64,000 nucleotides of DNA from Linnemannia elongata (lineage: Eukaryota; Mortierellomycota; Mortierellomycetes; Mortierellales; Mortierellaceae). How positions within the stretch are numbered: position 1 is the first letter of the stretch; each line of letters begins with the position of its first letter. Where the stretch lies: the NCBI GenBank assembly GCA_036320915.1, contig JAXBDG010000003.1, positions 2,294,001 through 2,358,000 of the forward strand, read 5' to 3'. A program made the translations under genes and the position numbers. Below, in pieces: positions 1 to 10,869 of this stretch. Under the pieces are notes generated by a model. It had not been told where the DNA came from. It saw nothing but the letters and a program-made list of their open reading frames with translations, and searched no databases.

Positions 1-362
1 ACTAGGCAACAGAGGCGAAGGAAAGGTTCTCAGCGTTTTATCAAACTGTTTACACCCGCTAATTTACAAGCACAGGTCCATGCTCAACCCGTCCTTCGCA
101 GTGTGCAACATTGTGGACTGTGAGGGCAACATCTGGCGCGTGGAAGACAAGAAAAAAATATGTTCTTACTTCCTGTGCAACATGATTTTTCTTTTTCCGA
201 AAGAAGTTTTGAAACACAACGAAGGGGTTTAATTGATTGCCTTGTTTTGCTTGCATGCCTTAATGAGTGTCTCAACTGCAGCTAATCGACGACTGGGAGT
301 TGCTTTTTTTTCGTACCTTTTCTCACCCCCAATCATTTTTATTTAGATGCATGTTCTAATGT
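1..362. other. Left flank of the Helitron inverted repeat, no gene seen
   Basis: AT-rich sequence without a convincing reading frame. The last bases before the Helitron contain the words ATGTTCTA and AATGT. Related words also precede the 5' ends near 13,400 and 15,120, so the exact 5' border of the element is uncertain by up to about 30 bases. Confidence 0.5.
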
Positions 363-469
363 TCTAACACTCTTAAAGGAATCTTTGAGTTTGCCCAATT
401 CACGTGACTTATGGGACTTATGAACTTTGAAACGGTTTTACGTTTCTCTTTTTTGTTTTCCCTCTTTTC

Positions 470-535
470 GGACAATTCTCCCTCTTTTCGGACAATTCTA
501 TCTCTTTTTTTTTTTGTTTTCGGACAATTCTCTCT
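470..535. repeat. Short direct repeats, TTTTCGGACAATTCT words
   Basis: The word TTTTCGGACAATTCT occurs at least three times, separated by CT-rich spacers of varying length. The mirror image lies near 13,225-13,290. The diverged copy at 14,850-14,950 has the related word GAATTGGCCGAAAA repeated about every 38 bases. The repeat is therefore an old feature of this 5' segment. Confidence 0.6.
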
Positions 536-649
536 CTCTTTTTTTTTTCTACCCTCTCCTTTTTTTACTTATTTTTCGTTGCATTTCTTGAAATCCCTCC
601 CTCCTTTGTGTTTTCGTTTCCTCACCCTCTCTTTCCGCTCTTTCATCTC

Positions 650-716
650 TTTCTCTTCCTCCCTCTCTTCCTCCCTCTCTTCCTCCCTCTCTTCCTCCCT
701 CTCTTCCTCCCTCTCA
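650..716. repeat. TCTTCCTCCCTC minisatellite (12-bp unit)
   Basis: About five tandem copies of a 12-base CT-only unit followed by degenerate CTCATCCCTC units. It is mirrored at about 13,044-13,110. The translated Ser/Leu/Pro/Phe-rich frames over it are a composition artefact. Confidence 0.75.
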
Positions 717-894
717 TCCCTCCCTCTTATCCCTCCCTCTCCTCCCTCTCTCTACCTCCCTCTCATCACTCTCTCTCTTTCCTCTCACTCATCATTCTCT
801 CTCTACACTTCATACAATGTTGTATCATGTTCCTACTACTGCTTCTATCGTCACTCCTTATTGTGGATGGTAGGGAGCCTATTGGTACTGCTGG

Positions 895-953
895 ATGTCG
901 TTGCGGCAACGTCTCAAGCGGTTTTATAAACCGTTTATTTAGAGACCGCGTTA
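895..953. other. Two short perfect inverted repeats near a conserved GTAAGT donor-like site
   Basis: CGTTGC-G-GCAACG (about 897-909) and CGGTTT-TAT-AAACCG (about 918-932) are perfect hairpin-forming words. Downstream, near 990, lies CTCTCTTGA followed by GTAAGTTGACC. This is conserved in the diverged copy near 14,480-14,500 (minus strand) and looks like a 5' splice site. The segment may be the leader exon of the gene whose body is in the spacer. That is an inference; reading frames through it are not conserved between copies. Confidence 0.35.
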
Positions 954-2161
954 TCAGAGGCGACAGATTGTGTAAAGATCCTAGCTCTCTTGAGTAAGTT
1001 GACCTTGAGAATGGCCAGCAGGCTCTTGACTATGAGAAGTCGACGATGCTTGGTGCTGGAAGCAGCTGTCGTTAGCATGGCGATTGATTCGTTTCTCAAG
1101 CATTGTGATTGAAGGTTCCCTCTTTCCTTTTTTTAATCGTATCATTACATATTGAATAGACTTTTTTAAACACTCGCACGCATAAACCTTCTTTACGTTT
1201 TTTTTTTTATTATTCCTTTCTTATTCCTTTCTTATTCCTTTCTCATTCCTGTCTTTTCTTTGCTTGGTTTGGCTGTTAATGTGCCATGCAATGGGTGTGC
1301 GGCTCACCGTTGTTTTGTATCTTATTTTGGGTGGGCTTAGTCGTTTTCACTTCTGTGATGACATCTATGCAAGGCGATGTTGTGACTGCCCCTTTTTTCT
1401 GATTGTCCAATTCTATTGTTGCCTCTGATCATCCGCGGCCCTTACTGTTGTTCAAGTTTCCCGATGCCTTTTCATTTTTTGTTTCTGACCACCATGTTCC
1501 TGTATTTAGAGTGCGTTCACTGGACCTATTTTTTTTCTCCAAGTGCCCCATTGTCTGTTGATGGTCGATCATTGCGGATTTAGCCTTTTGTTCGCGTCTC
1601 CTTCTGCCAATTGAAGATTAACATTTTTTTTTTTTTTTTTTTTTATTGCACCAATGCATTGTCCATTGTAAATACTGCTTTATTCTCAGTGGGTGCATTG
1701 GCAATCCAGTTTATTATTAACCATGTCAGTTAACTTTATATTGAAAATGTTAGTGTATATGAACTTGATAGTCAATGTGAAGAAAGAGACCGTTCTCTAT
1801 TATGCACGGCTATATGCTTAATACACAGGAGCAGCCATACAGCTAGGGACATCAGTACATAGGGGCTGATGTCTCATATAATGCACTTCATTGAAAAAAA
1901 GGGTAACTAAAATACTCCCGTGCCATAAAAATAAATGCCTTGAGGCCTACACCATATTTTTTTCCTTTTTTTTCTCTTATTATGTTCCTTATTCCCATTT
2001 CTCTCAGAACTGCAATCTTTATCTCTACTAATCAAATTAACAATGGAAAAAGCACCCTAAGGAAATAATAAACCTCCTTCTGAACCAAGGTTTCCAATTA
2101 TACTTCGCGATAGGACGTAGGTTGGAAGACACTTACGCTCTCTACTGTCTGTTATGCGCTA

Positions 2162-2535
2162 TACTGATTGTTAAGTTTATTGCTTTTTTTCAGTTCACTC
2201 CATATTAATGTTTTCTGTCCATTTCTGTTTTTCCAATTAATACCCTTCCTTTGCCTTTCCCAGGGGAAAGGTATCGTCTACGCGTCATGTAATTCCCTCT
2301 AAAAATAATCACTTCACTCGAAGCTTGACAAAGACAGAGGAGGAAAAGGTGTGGAAGATGAGAAAAATGCCGATGGTATGGAGGGCGTGGAGGAACTAAA
2401 GGGGGGAGAAGAAGACTACATTACGACGGTGATGTCAATACGCATAAACTAACCACAGGACATCCAACCGCCCATTTTCTTCTCCCTCGACAGTGCGGCC
2501 ATTTCCCTCTACTTTGCACACATGCCCAACTAAAG
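2162..2535 (+). pseudogene. Captured fragment of the spacer gene's 5' part (copy in left Helitron)
   Basis: The sequence aligns base by base, with many substitutions and small indels, to the beginning of the minus-strand gene at 8099-7740. Both begin TACTGATTGTTAAG, then a T-rich stretch, then an acceptor-like TTTCCCAG or TTTCCCAAAG, then codons for the acidic GGEEDY and GYPTAQF-like stretch. The copy here has in-frame stops and frameshifts, so it is not translatable. It sits immediately after the GCGCTA end of the 5' segment. It then decays toward the Tc1 fossil. The best reading is a gene fragment captured by, or left inside, the Helitron. Confidence 0.65.
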
Positions 2536-2889
2536 TGTTCAGCATGAGTGATAATACTTTTTGTGATTTCGACTTTGTTTTTGAAATGCTCATCCTAACT
2601 CTTACGTTCATCCCCCAGATCTTTTTCGCCTGTATTTTATTTCTAACTTTTTGCTCTCACATCGCCATTAACGTTAGAGGAGACGATCACGAACAAACGC
2701 GCTTTGAACATCTTGGCGTCAGTTTGATCACATAAATAAAATCAGGTTCATATATCGTTCGCTCTTTAATCCACCTTTCTTCACTTTTCTCTCTTCCATC
2801 ATCTATTCTTTCTATCGCTCCTCCAATCACCTGTTAGACGTCACCGGCAGGACAAAACAATAATAAGAGAGGCAAACGAACTCCACTAG

Positions 2890-3885
2890 CAACTGTCGTC
2901 CATGATACCCAGCAACTCATTCAAGGACATTCCATCAGAGAAGTGGTCAACTCAGACAGGATCTCGCTCGGATCTACAATTAATATCAGGAACAGGAACA
3001 AGAGAACATTCTCCTCCAAAAATAAGTCCACTTAACAAGATCTCCCCCGAGAACAAAGGAAGCGCTCTTCCATCAATTCAACACAGGCCGACTGAAACCA
3101 TGTACGATGGCCAACGGTTCATTCAAGAAACGGGAGGCGTGCAGGTGCATGTCGAGACGATCCGACGGAATCTGCGAGGCGAAAGAATCCGGGCACGCGT
3201 GCAACAAAGGAGGCTTGATCTCCAACCCAATCCATGTGTGGGATCGGCTTGCATTTGTCCGGTCACACATAGACTGGACAGTGGCTGACTGGAAGCGAGT
3301 CATGCTCACTGATGAGGGCATTATCAGCTGCGTGGGCTCCTTTATCAGGAAGTACAGCGACCGAGAGCACAGCTGTCTGCAGCTTCATCAAATCTGCACA
3401 TCGCTACAAGGTGGAGAGGGAAAATGCTGATCAGGGGATGCATTACTCTTTTTGAACCAGGAGACCTTTCCGGGTACATGGGTTGTTGGATTTGGAATTC
3501 TTCTTTACCATCGTCAACGATTATGTTCTAATCTCATACATTTGGCACGGCATGTATCCTGCGGAATCAAACCTTCAGAAAGACAACTCTCAGGTTCATA
3601 CTGTAAACGTCGTACAACAATGGCTTGCCGAGCAGTAGTTTACTGTTCTTGAGGGGCCAGCCAACTCTCCGGACCACAACATCATCTAGCACGTCTGAGG
3701 CTCTATCAAGCATAAACTCGCCCAAGAGCTGGCGCCGAGAAGCATGAAAGATCTCTGGGAGCGCGTGCAGGATGTTTGAGCAACTCTCCAGGAGGACTGC
3801 CTGTATGACCTATGCTAGAACTTGCCCAGACGCATGAAGAAGGGGGTCCGAAACAGAAGATGGTACACCAAATATTAATCGGCCA
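2890..3885 (+). pseudogene. Tc1/mariner-type transposase fossil (left Helitron)
   Basis: Two frames carry successive pieces of a Tc1/mariner DDE transposase. First comes a helix-turn-helix stretch (VETIRRNLRGERIRARVQQRR, about 3140-3220). Next is the typical block HIDWTVADWKRVMLTDE (about 3270-3315) with the first catalytic Asp. Then come VVQQWLAEQ, GPANSPDHNII with the second Asp, GSIKHKLAQEL, and a C-terminal NRRWYTKY. The frame shifts near 3225, and there are stops where the third acidic residue and later Trp codons should be. It is clearly dead. Terminal inverted repeats are at best faint (CATCTTGGCGTCAGTTTG at about 2709 against the reverse of about 3965). Confidence 0.75.
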
Positions 3886-4510
3886 CGCCACAATTGATCA
3901 ATAAGCATTAAGAAACCAGATGAATTTGATATCATATCCAGAACGGTTTAGAGTTTAACAGGGCGTCAAGAATGGGCATAAGGATGATAGAGATCTGCGG
4001 GGTGAATGCAAGGAAGGAGATAAATAAGGTACAGGAGGGCAGAGTATTTAAATGTGTGAGGCCAGGTCAAAAAAGGAAAAAAGAACAAAGGAAGAACAAG
4101 GAATACAGCTAATGAGCAAAAACGACTAACAGAAAAAAGTGTCATGGATATTATATCTTCTGCCACGATAAGTGTCGGGAATGAGGCGATGATGGAAGAG
4201 AAGGGAAAAGAAGAGAGGAATGGCGAGAGAGGAATGAAATGATGGTGAAAATGAGGAATGCAAGAAGGAGAATATTTTCCAGAGCCGCTAAGTAAGTGAC
4301 ATGAACGACAATATGGAGCGACACAATAACCAAACCTGAACTGCGGCCAAATTCTTATCTCGGTGTGGGATAATGAAAAAGAGAGAACAATTTGTGGCAG
4401 CAATGTGAGGAACATAATGAGTTGCTCATGAATAAAAGCAACATCATGCCAAGTTGGTAGAACATATAAGACACTAATACAGTTCTTTTTTTTACTGTGA
4501 CATCCATACA

Positions 4511-5525
4511 GCTATGCCCAGGACATTCCCCTACCTGTATCTTACCCGTTGTCCAACAAAGCCCGGGGTATTTACGCCACTTGCGGGAAAACATCACACC
4601 TCACAAAAGCAAGTCGCCAATATCCCTCCAACACAGTTCACAATATATCAGTTGCTTGGCGGCCATTCACACAGGATCTCATTTGCGGACCAAAATTTGA
4701 CGAGAAAGAGATGCGCCATAACTTCCAAGCAATAACAGAGGGGCCACACTGCTACGCTTTGGTATGGATACAAGTACGCTCATCCGGCTCAAAGACCAAC
4801 CCAGTCTTCTCGATATGTTACAGCAAGGGACAAATCATCCTCCCTCACATCACGCCTTACGACAAAATTATGGATCTGTTGCGACGCAAAACATTCTGTC
4901 GCAAAATCAGAAATACAACTCAGCAATGGCGTTTGCCTCTACGATGCAGTCTGGACCAAACTCTTGCCAACACTAAGAAGGGCGCATTCACCTTTCGCAC
5001 GAGCGGACAAATTATAGCACACTAGACGACAATGGCCTCCCACAACATATCATTAAACTAAATGTCGGTCAGCCAATAATCCTTTCACGCAATGTCTCAA
5101 CGAGAAGAGGAATGTGCAATGTTACACGACTACAAGTATCAAAACTGGACGAATACATCATAGAAGCAAAGATCGTTACAGTATCATTCAACTTCGTTCT
5201 CATCACACGAAAGCCACTCTCCTCAAAAGACGACGGCACCACACTAATTAAATTCACACGCTTGCAACTTCTAATCCCCGACCTGCTTTCGCACTTACCA
5301 TCAACAAGGCGCAATGAAAATCAATAACAACAACAGGTGTCTATCTACACCAAGCTGGGTTTTCATTTGGGCAACTTTATGTTGCACTATCATGTTCAGA
5401 CCTTGACAACAAATCCTTAGCCTTAACGCTCTAACAATTCTTCGACCTTCAAACACGCCAACAACACCCTTTACGACAGCCAAAGGAAATTACACCAGAA
5501 ACATAGTTTTCAAGGTAGCACTTTA
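4511..5525 (+). pseudogene. Internally deleted Helitron Rep/helicase gene (left Helitron)
   Basis: The first half matches the start of exon 4 of the autonomous gene: a CATCGKTSH zinc knuckle, DEKEMRHNFQAI, the region equivalent to CPHCHALVW, and KGAFTFRTSGQI. At about 5017 it jumps to the last part of the helicase (LDDN-LPQHII, then frames equivalent to GTRLQV and KFTRLQ-PI-PAF). The HUH nuclease centre, the Walker motifs and most of the helicase are missing. Stops and shifts lie in the C-terminal half. An acceptor-like CATACAG precedes it, as in the autonomous gene. Confidence 0.85.
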
Positions 5526-5844
5526 ACCAGCACCCACTCAATCGAACGATCATACAGCAAACCGTTCATTGTTTACTTTGTACAGTACACTTCCAGGAAT
5601 AAATGGACACAATAATGCAACCCCCCAGGAAGAGAACAATTCAAGTGGCAACGCCCTAGTCACGTAAATAAAGAGATAAACAAACGCTTGTTATAAAGTG
5701 TGAATTTATTTCATATGCCAAAAAATGATAAAGTACAAATATGGACGTTTGTCGCTGTTAGTATTGCTATGATGGTGTTGCTATAGCGTAGAAAATGAAG
5801 TGCAATGTTCGTATTCGCATATGAGAAATGAGGAGTGCAGATAA

Positions 5845-6018
5845 AGAGATAAAAAGAAGGAAAAGAAAAGAAAAAAGAAAGGCTATTTGAGAGTTGTTGA
5901 GAGTCAGAGACTGCATAAAAAAAGATAAATGAGAAAAGAAGAGTGAAGAGTGAAGATAAAAAGGAAAAGAAAAGAACAAAAAAAGACTATTTGAGTGTTG
6001 TTGAGAGTCAGAGACTGC
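5845..6018. repeat. Direct duplication of a ~65-bp A-rich unit
   Basis: Two copies (about 5845-5914 and 5954-6018) share GATAAAAAG, an AAAGAAAAG-rich run, CTATTTGAG, and TTGTTGAGAGTCAGAGACTG, with a few changes. It lies just 3' of the minus-strand spacer gene, in its presumed 3' untranslated or flanking region. Confidence 0.7.
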
Positions 6019-6074
6019 CCAAGAAAAATGAAAAAGGGGGTTGGCATCTGGTTTTGAAGTGGGACCATGAACTC

Positions 6075-8093
6075 TCATTTTTTTTTTTTTCCTTCAGCAA
6101 TATTTTCCTTTTCTTTTTCTTGCTTGATCTTAATATGCCTTTTTCTTGTCAACTTTTCCTTTTCTTCTTCTTCATTCTCTTCATCGCAGTTATTCTCTTC
6201 TTGAATGATACTTCTCTTTTGGTTGTTGTATTTCCCACCGCCAACTTGATCATCGCTCTCGCTCTCGTACCTCTCTTTACCTCTTTTATCTTTTCCCTTG
6301 CCTTTTCCTTTTTCTGTGAGCGCCCCTTTATGCCTTTTCAAATCCAAAGGCTCATTGTCGGTAGCCTCCCACGAAACAGTACCTTCGTCACCAGAACTCT
6401 CCTCTACAACATGCGGTCGCTTGGTCGATGATCGTTCGCCATTGAGGAGTGACTTGGAGGGACAGGATGACGATGGATCCTCACAGTGCGTTGAGTTGTC
6501 ACTGGCAAGAGCAGGTGGGGAGGACATTGTTGCACAGGTAGCAGACTTGGACTTGCACCACTCTTTCCAGACAGCCAAAAAGTCCGCAGGGATGGTGCCA
6601 GTAGGAAAGATACCAAGAATACAGCGTTGGCGGCGGACAGCCCTTATGAAGGGACAACAGTCAAATGCTGGTAGTGGGTTCGGGGCGTTTATCTTCCAAG
6701 AAAGACAGCGTGCGTTCCAAGGCTTGACGTTTCCAAGCGGTGCCTTGTTCAAGCAGATCAAACAGTTGTAATCTTGCGCGTCTGTACCCTGGCAGAGACG
6801 GTGGCCCTTGAAGCCCCAGTGGTGGCGACAACTTAACACCGTGTTACCTGACTTGTCCTCATACTGACTTGGTAGGTCGCCACCTATGCTGAAGAAGGTG
6901 CCATCATTCACCGTATAGTACTGGCTCCCTCCATTGCCATCAGAGGAGGCGGATTGACTTATAGCTGTTGGCGGCTGGCCGGTAGTTGGGATGGGGAAGT
7001 GGTCAACACCCACGTTAGGTGCATCTGGAGCGGATGCTGTGACTGCTGTAGGAGGAAGCTGTGGAATGGCGCTCGGATCGACATGTGTAGTTGGTGCAGA
7101 CGCCACGGCAGAGACCATACTTGGAGAGACGGGATGGGTACCCATGTTCGCCGGTGAAGTGGCAATATTTTTGAAAGCGTCGGCAATGGTGGGCACAGGT
7201 GGAACGATCTTGGCGACTTTTTTCTTTATGAGGCCGTTGGAGGTATTAGGGTCATAGAGGCTCGGGTCGTGGTAGGTAATAGCGAAGTCCTCTGGAATCA
7301 CATCGTGATGAGCCTCGTGAGGATCATGGGCAATTATGTTGTTCTTGCTAATGTCGTTGCTGCTGTCGTTGCTGCTAGAGTTACTGGGTTTGTTGCTGGT
7401 GTTGTTGTTGTGAGCGCGCTGATTGTGAAGGACTGCCTTTCCTCTTCCCTTTCTACCCTCAAGTGGTGTAGCAGGGGAAAGAAACTGGCTGTTGCCGTTG
7501 CTGTGGTTGGTGTTGTTAACCGTCTTTGGTCTTCCTTTTTTGACAGTCGCAGAGGTGTAATAATTGGGCTGAGGTTGCTGTGGTGTAAACTGAAACTGGT
7601 ATGGCGATGAAAGGGGTTGTTGAAAAGAGGGAAGAAATTGTTGAGATGAAGAGAGCTGCTGAGGGGGCAGATGTTGTAAAGTGTAAGGAAAAGGTGAGTT
7701 GGAATGTGGCTGAGGGGGAGAGAGGAAGCTGTAGCCGGAATGTGGGTAGTTGGCCATTTGTGTGAGATACTCCTGAGGAAAAGGGAAATGACCGGGCAGT
7801 TGAGGGAGAAGAAATTGGGCGGTTGGATACCCTGTGGTTGATGTGGGCATGTTGATATCACCGTTGTAGTCTTCCTCTTCCCCTCCTTCTCCTTCTTCCA
7901 CGCCTTCCACACTTTCCTCCTCTGTCTTGTCAAGCTCCGAGTCAAGTGGTTTTCCTTTAGAGGGAATTGCACGACGCGTAGATGACGCCTTTCCTTTGGG
8001 AAAGTGAGAAGGAAGGTTGCTAATTGATAAAAAATAAAATGAAATCAGAGCATCAATATTGAGTAAACTGAAAAAACCAATAAACCTTAACAA
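6075..8093 (-). CDS. Low-complexity protein with AT-hook-like motif and Cys/His cluster, function unknown
   Basis: I do not recognise this protein. The open frame has 672 codons but begins at TTG. The first in-frame ATG is at about residue 81, so the true start is either that Met or an upstream exon; an acceptor-like TTTCCCAAAG lies near codon 33. In order it has an acidic stretch (EEGEGGEEEDY), Pro/Gln/Ser-rich sequence, a VKKGRPKT AT-hook-like motif, Asn/Ser-rich sequence, then a compact region with several Cys and His (CRHHWGFKGHRLC, NCLICL, ARCLSW, DCCPF) that could bind zinc. The end is very Lys/Glu-rich (KRKHIKIKQ-like). The composition suggests a nuclear, DNA- or chromatin-associated protein, but this is inference. 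It is sandwiched between two convergent Helitron 3' ends, and broken copies of its 5' end are carried inside both Helitrons. Confidence 0.55.
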   Translation of the reverse strand: MLRFIGFFSLLNIDALISFYFLSISNLPSHFPKGKASSTRRAIPSKGKPLDSELDKTEEESVEGVEEGEGGEEEDYNGDINMPTSTTGYPTAQFLLPQLPGHFPFPQEYLTQMANYPHSGYSFLSPPQPHSNSPFPYTLQHLPPQQLSSSQQFLPSFQQPLSSPYQFQFTPQQPQPNYYTSATVKKGRPKTVNNTNHSNGNSQFLSPATPLEGRKGRGKAVLHNQRAHNNNTSNKPSNSSSNDSSNDISKNNIIAHDPHEAHHDVIPEDFAITYHDPSLYDPNTSNGLIKKKVAKIVPPVPTIADAFKNIATSPANMGTHPVSPSMVSAVASAPTTHVDPSAIPQLPPTAVTASAPDAPNVGVDHFPIPTTGQPPTAISQSASSDGNGGSQYYTVNDGTFFSIGGDLPSQYEDKSGNTVLSCRHHWGFKGHRLCQGTDAQDYNCLICLNKAPLGNVKPWNARCLSWKINAPNPLPAFDCCPFIRAVRRQRCILGIFPTGTIPADFLAVWKEWCKSKSATCATMSSPPALASDNSTHCEDPSSSCPSKSLLNGERSSTKRPHVVEESSGDEGTVSWEATDNEPLDLKRHKGALTEKGKGKGKDKRGKERYESESDDQVGGGKYNNQKRSIIQEENNCDEENEEEEKEKLTRKRHIKIKQEKEKENIAEGKKKK

Positions 8094-8233
8094 TCAGTAC
8101 TAGGGCGTTGCCACTTGAATTGTTCTCTTCCTGGGGGGTTGCATTATTGTGTCCATTTATTCCTGGAAGTGTACTGTACAAAGTAAACAATGAACGGTTT
8201 GCTGTATGATCGTTCGATTGAGTGGGTGCTGGT

Positions 8234-9248
8234 TAAAGTGCTACCTTGAAAACTATGTTTCTGGTGTAATTTCCTTTGGCTGTCGTAAAGGGTGTTGTTG
8301 GCGTGTTTGAAGGTCGAAGAATTGTTAGAGCGTTAAGGCTAAGGATTTGTTGTCAAGGTCTGAACATGATAGTGCAACATAAAGTTGCCCAAATGAAAAC
8401 CCAGCTTGGTGTAGATAGACACCTGTTGTTGTTATTGATTTTCATTGCGCCTTGTTGATGGTAAGTGCGAAAGCAGGTCGGGGATTAGAAGTTGCAAGCG
8501 TGTGAATTTAATTAGTGTGGTGCCGTCGTCTTTTGAGGAGAGTGGCTTTCGTGTGATGAGAACGAAGTTGAATGATACTGTAACGATCTTTGCTTCTATG
8601 ATGTATTCGTCCAGTTTTGATACTTGTAGTCGTGTAACATTGCACATTCCTCTTCTCGTTGAGACATTGCGTGAAAGGATTATTGGCTGACCGACATTTA
8701 GTTTAATGATATGTTGTGGGAGGCCATTGTCGTCTAGTGTGCTATAATTTGTCCGCTCGTGCGAAAGGTGAATGCGCCCTTCTTAGTGTTGGCAAGAGTT
8801 TGGTCCAGACTGCATCGTAGAGGCAAACGCCATTGCTGAGTTGTATTTCTGATTTTGCGACAGAATGTTTTGCGTCGCAACAGATCCATAATTTTGTCGT
8901 AAGGCGTGATGTGAGGGAGGATGATTTGTCCCTTGCTGTAACATATCGAGAAGACTGGGTTGGTCTTTGAGCCGGATGAGCGTACTTGTATCCATACCAA
9001 AGCGTAGCAGTGTGGCCCCTCTGTTATTGCTTGGAAGTTATGGCGCATCTCTTTCTCGTCAAATTTTGGTCCGCAAATGAGATCCTGTGTGAATGGCCGC
9101 CAAGCAACTGATATATTGTGAACTGTGTTGGAGGGATATTGGCGACTTGCTTTTGTGAGGTGTGATGTTTTCCCGCAAGTGGCGTAAATACCCCGGGCTT
9201 TGTTGGACAACGGGTAAGATACAGGTAGGGGAATGTCCTGGGCATAGC
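8234..9248 (-). pseudogene. Internally deleted Helitron Rep/helicase gene (right Helitron)
   Basis: Mirror image of 4511-5525. It has the same zinc-knuckle start, the same deletion junction (about 8738-8742) and the same damaged helicase end, so the deletion predates the amplification of this element. Dead as a transposase. Confidence 0.85.
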
Positions 9249-9873
9249 TGTATGGATGTCACAGTAAAAAAAAGAACTGTATTAGTGTCTTATATGTTCT
9301 ACCAACTTGGCATGATGTTGCTTTTATTCATGAGCAACTCATTATGTTCCTCACATTGCTGCCACAAATTGTTCTCTCTTTTTCATTATCCCACACCGAG
9401 ATAAGAATTTGGCCGCAGTTCAGGTTTGGTTATTGTGTCGCTCCATATTGTCGTTCATGTCACTTACTTAGCGGCTCTGGAAAATATTCTCCTTCTTGCA
9501 TTCCTCATTTTCACCATCATTTCATTCCTCTCTCGCCATTCCTCTCTTCTTTTCCCTTCTCTTCCATCATCGCCTCATTCCCGACACTTATCGTGGCAGA
9601 AGATATAATATCCATGACACTTTTTTCTGTTAGTCGTTTTTGCTCATTAGCTGTATTCCTTGTTCTTCCTTTGTTCTTTTTTCCTTTTTTGACCTGGCCT
9701 CACACATTTAAATACTCTGCCCTCCTGTACCTTATTTATCTCCTTCCTTGCATTCACCCCGCAGATCTCTATCATCCTTATGCCCATTCTTGACGCCCTG
9801 TTAAACTCTAAACCGTTCTGGATATGATATCAAATTCATCTGGTTTCTTAATGCTTATTGATCAATTGTGGCG

Positions 9874-10869
9874 TGGCCGATTAATATTTGGTGTACCATC
9901 TTCTGTTTCGGACCCCCTTCTTCATGCGTCTGGGCAAGTTCTAGCATAGGTCATACAGGCAGTCCTCCTGGAGAGTTGCTCAAACATCCTGCACGCGCTC
10001 CCAGAGATCTTTCATGCTTCTCGGCGCCAGCTCTTGGGCGAGTTTATGCTTGATAGAGCCTCAGACGTGCTAGATGATGTTGTGGTCCGGAGAGTTGGCT
10101 GGCCCCTCAAGAACAGTAAACTACTGCTCGGCAAGCCATTGTTGTACGACGTTTACAGTATGAACCTGAGAGTTGTCTTTCTGAAGGTTTGATTCCGCAG
10201 GATACATGCCGTGCCAAATGTATGAGATTAGAACATAATCGTTGACGATGGTAAAGAAGAATTCCAAATCCAACAACCCATGTACCCGGAAAGGTCTCCT
10301 GGTTCAAAAAGAGTAATGCATCCCCTGATCAGCATTTTCCCTCTCCACCTTGTAGCGATGTGCAGATTTGATGAAGCTGCAGACAGCTGTGCTCTCGGTC
10401 GCTGTACTTCCTGATAAAGGAGCCCACGCAGCTGATAATGCCCTCATCAGTGAGCATGACTCGCTTCCAGTCAGCCACTGTCCAGTCTATGTGTGACCGG
10501 ACAAATGCAAGCCGATCCCACACATGGATTGGGTTGGAGATCAAGCCTCCTTTGTTGCACGCGTGCCCGGATTCTTTCGCCTCGCAGATTCCGTCGGATC
10601 GTCTCGACATGCACCTGCACGCCTCCCGTTTCTTGAATGAACCGTTGGCCATCGTACATGGTTTCAGTCGGCCTGTGTTGAATTGATGGAAGAGCGCTTC
10701 CTTTGTTCTCGGGGGAGATCTTGTTAAGTGGACTTATTTTTGGAGGAGAATGTTCTCTTGTTCCTGTTCCTGATATTAATTGTAGATCCGAGCGAGATCC
10801 TGTCTGAGTTGACCACTTCTCTGATGGAATGTCCTTGAATGAGTTGCTGGGTATCATGGACGACAGTTG
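9874..10869 (-). pseudogene. Tc1/mariner-type transposase fossil (right Helitron)
   Basis: Mirror of 2890-3885 with the same frameshift and stops. It travels as passenger DNA inside the Helitron rather than being an independent insertion. Confidence 0.75.

Larger units (their letters stand above)
363..5659 (+). mobile_element. Non-autonomous Helitron, copy 1 (left arm of a 5.3-kb inverted repeat)
   Basis: The element starts TCTAACACTC and ends GGCAACGCCCTAG followed by a T. This matches the canonical Helitron 5'-TC and 3'-CTRR ends. It matches 8100-13397 in inverse orientation over its whole length. Length differences are confined to about one base overall and are probably homopolymer lengths (a poly-T at about 1624 has roughly 21 against 23 bases). 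Contents in order are: a promoter-like 5' segment with CT-rich repeats; a broken copy of the 5' end of the spacer gene (about 2162-2535); a Tc1/mariner fossil (about 2890-3885); and a Rep/helicase gene deleted for its middle (about 4511-5525). It has no working Rep or helicase of its own and presumably depended on an autonomous relative like that at 15.7-21.9 kb. I see no obvious GC-rich hairpin just before the 3' end. Confidence 0.8.

Noticed and set aside
411..997. Long Phe/Ser/Leu/Pro frames over the CT-rich 5' segment (and mirror 12,763-13,349)
   Set aside because: Composition artefact of CT repeats; not conserved as coding in the diverged copy at 13.4-15.1 kb.
5943..7610. Plus-strand frames across the spacer (5,943-6,431; 7,269-7,610)
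   Set aside because: Antisense to the longer minus-strand frame; low-complexity Val/Phe-rich translations without features.
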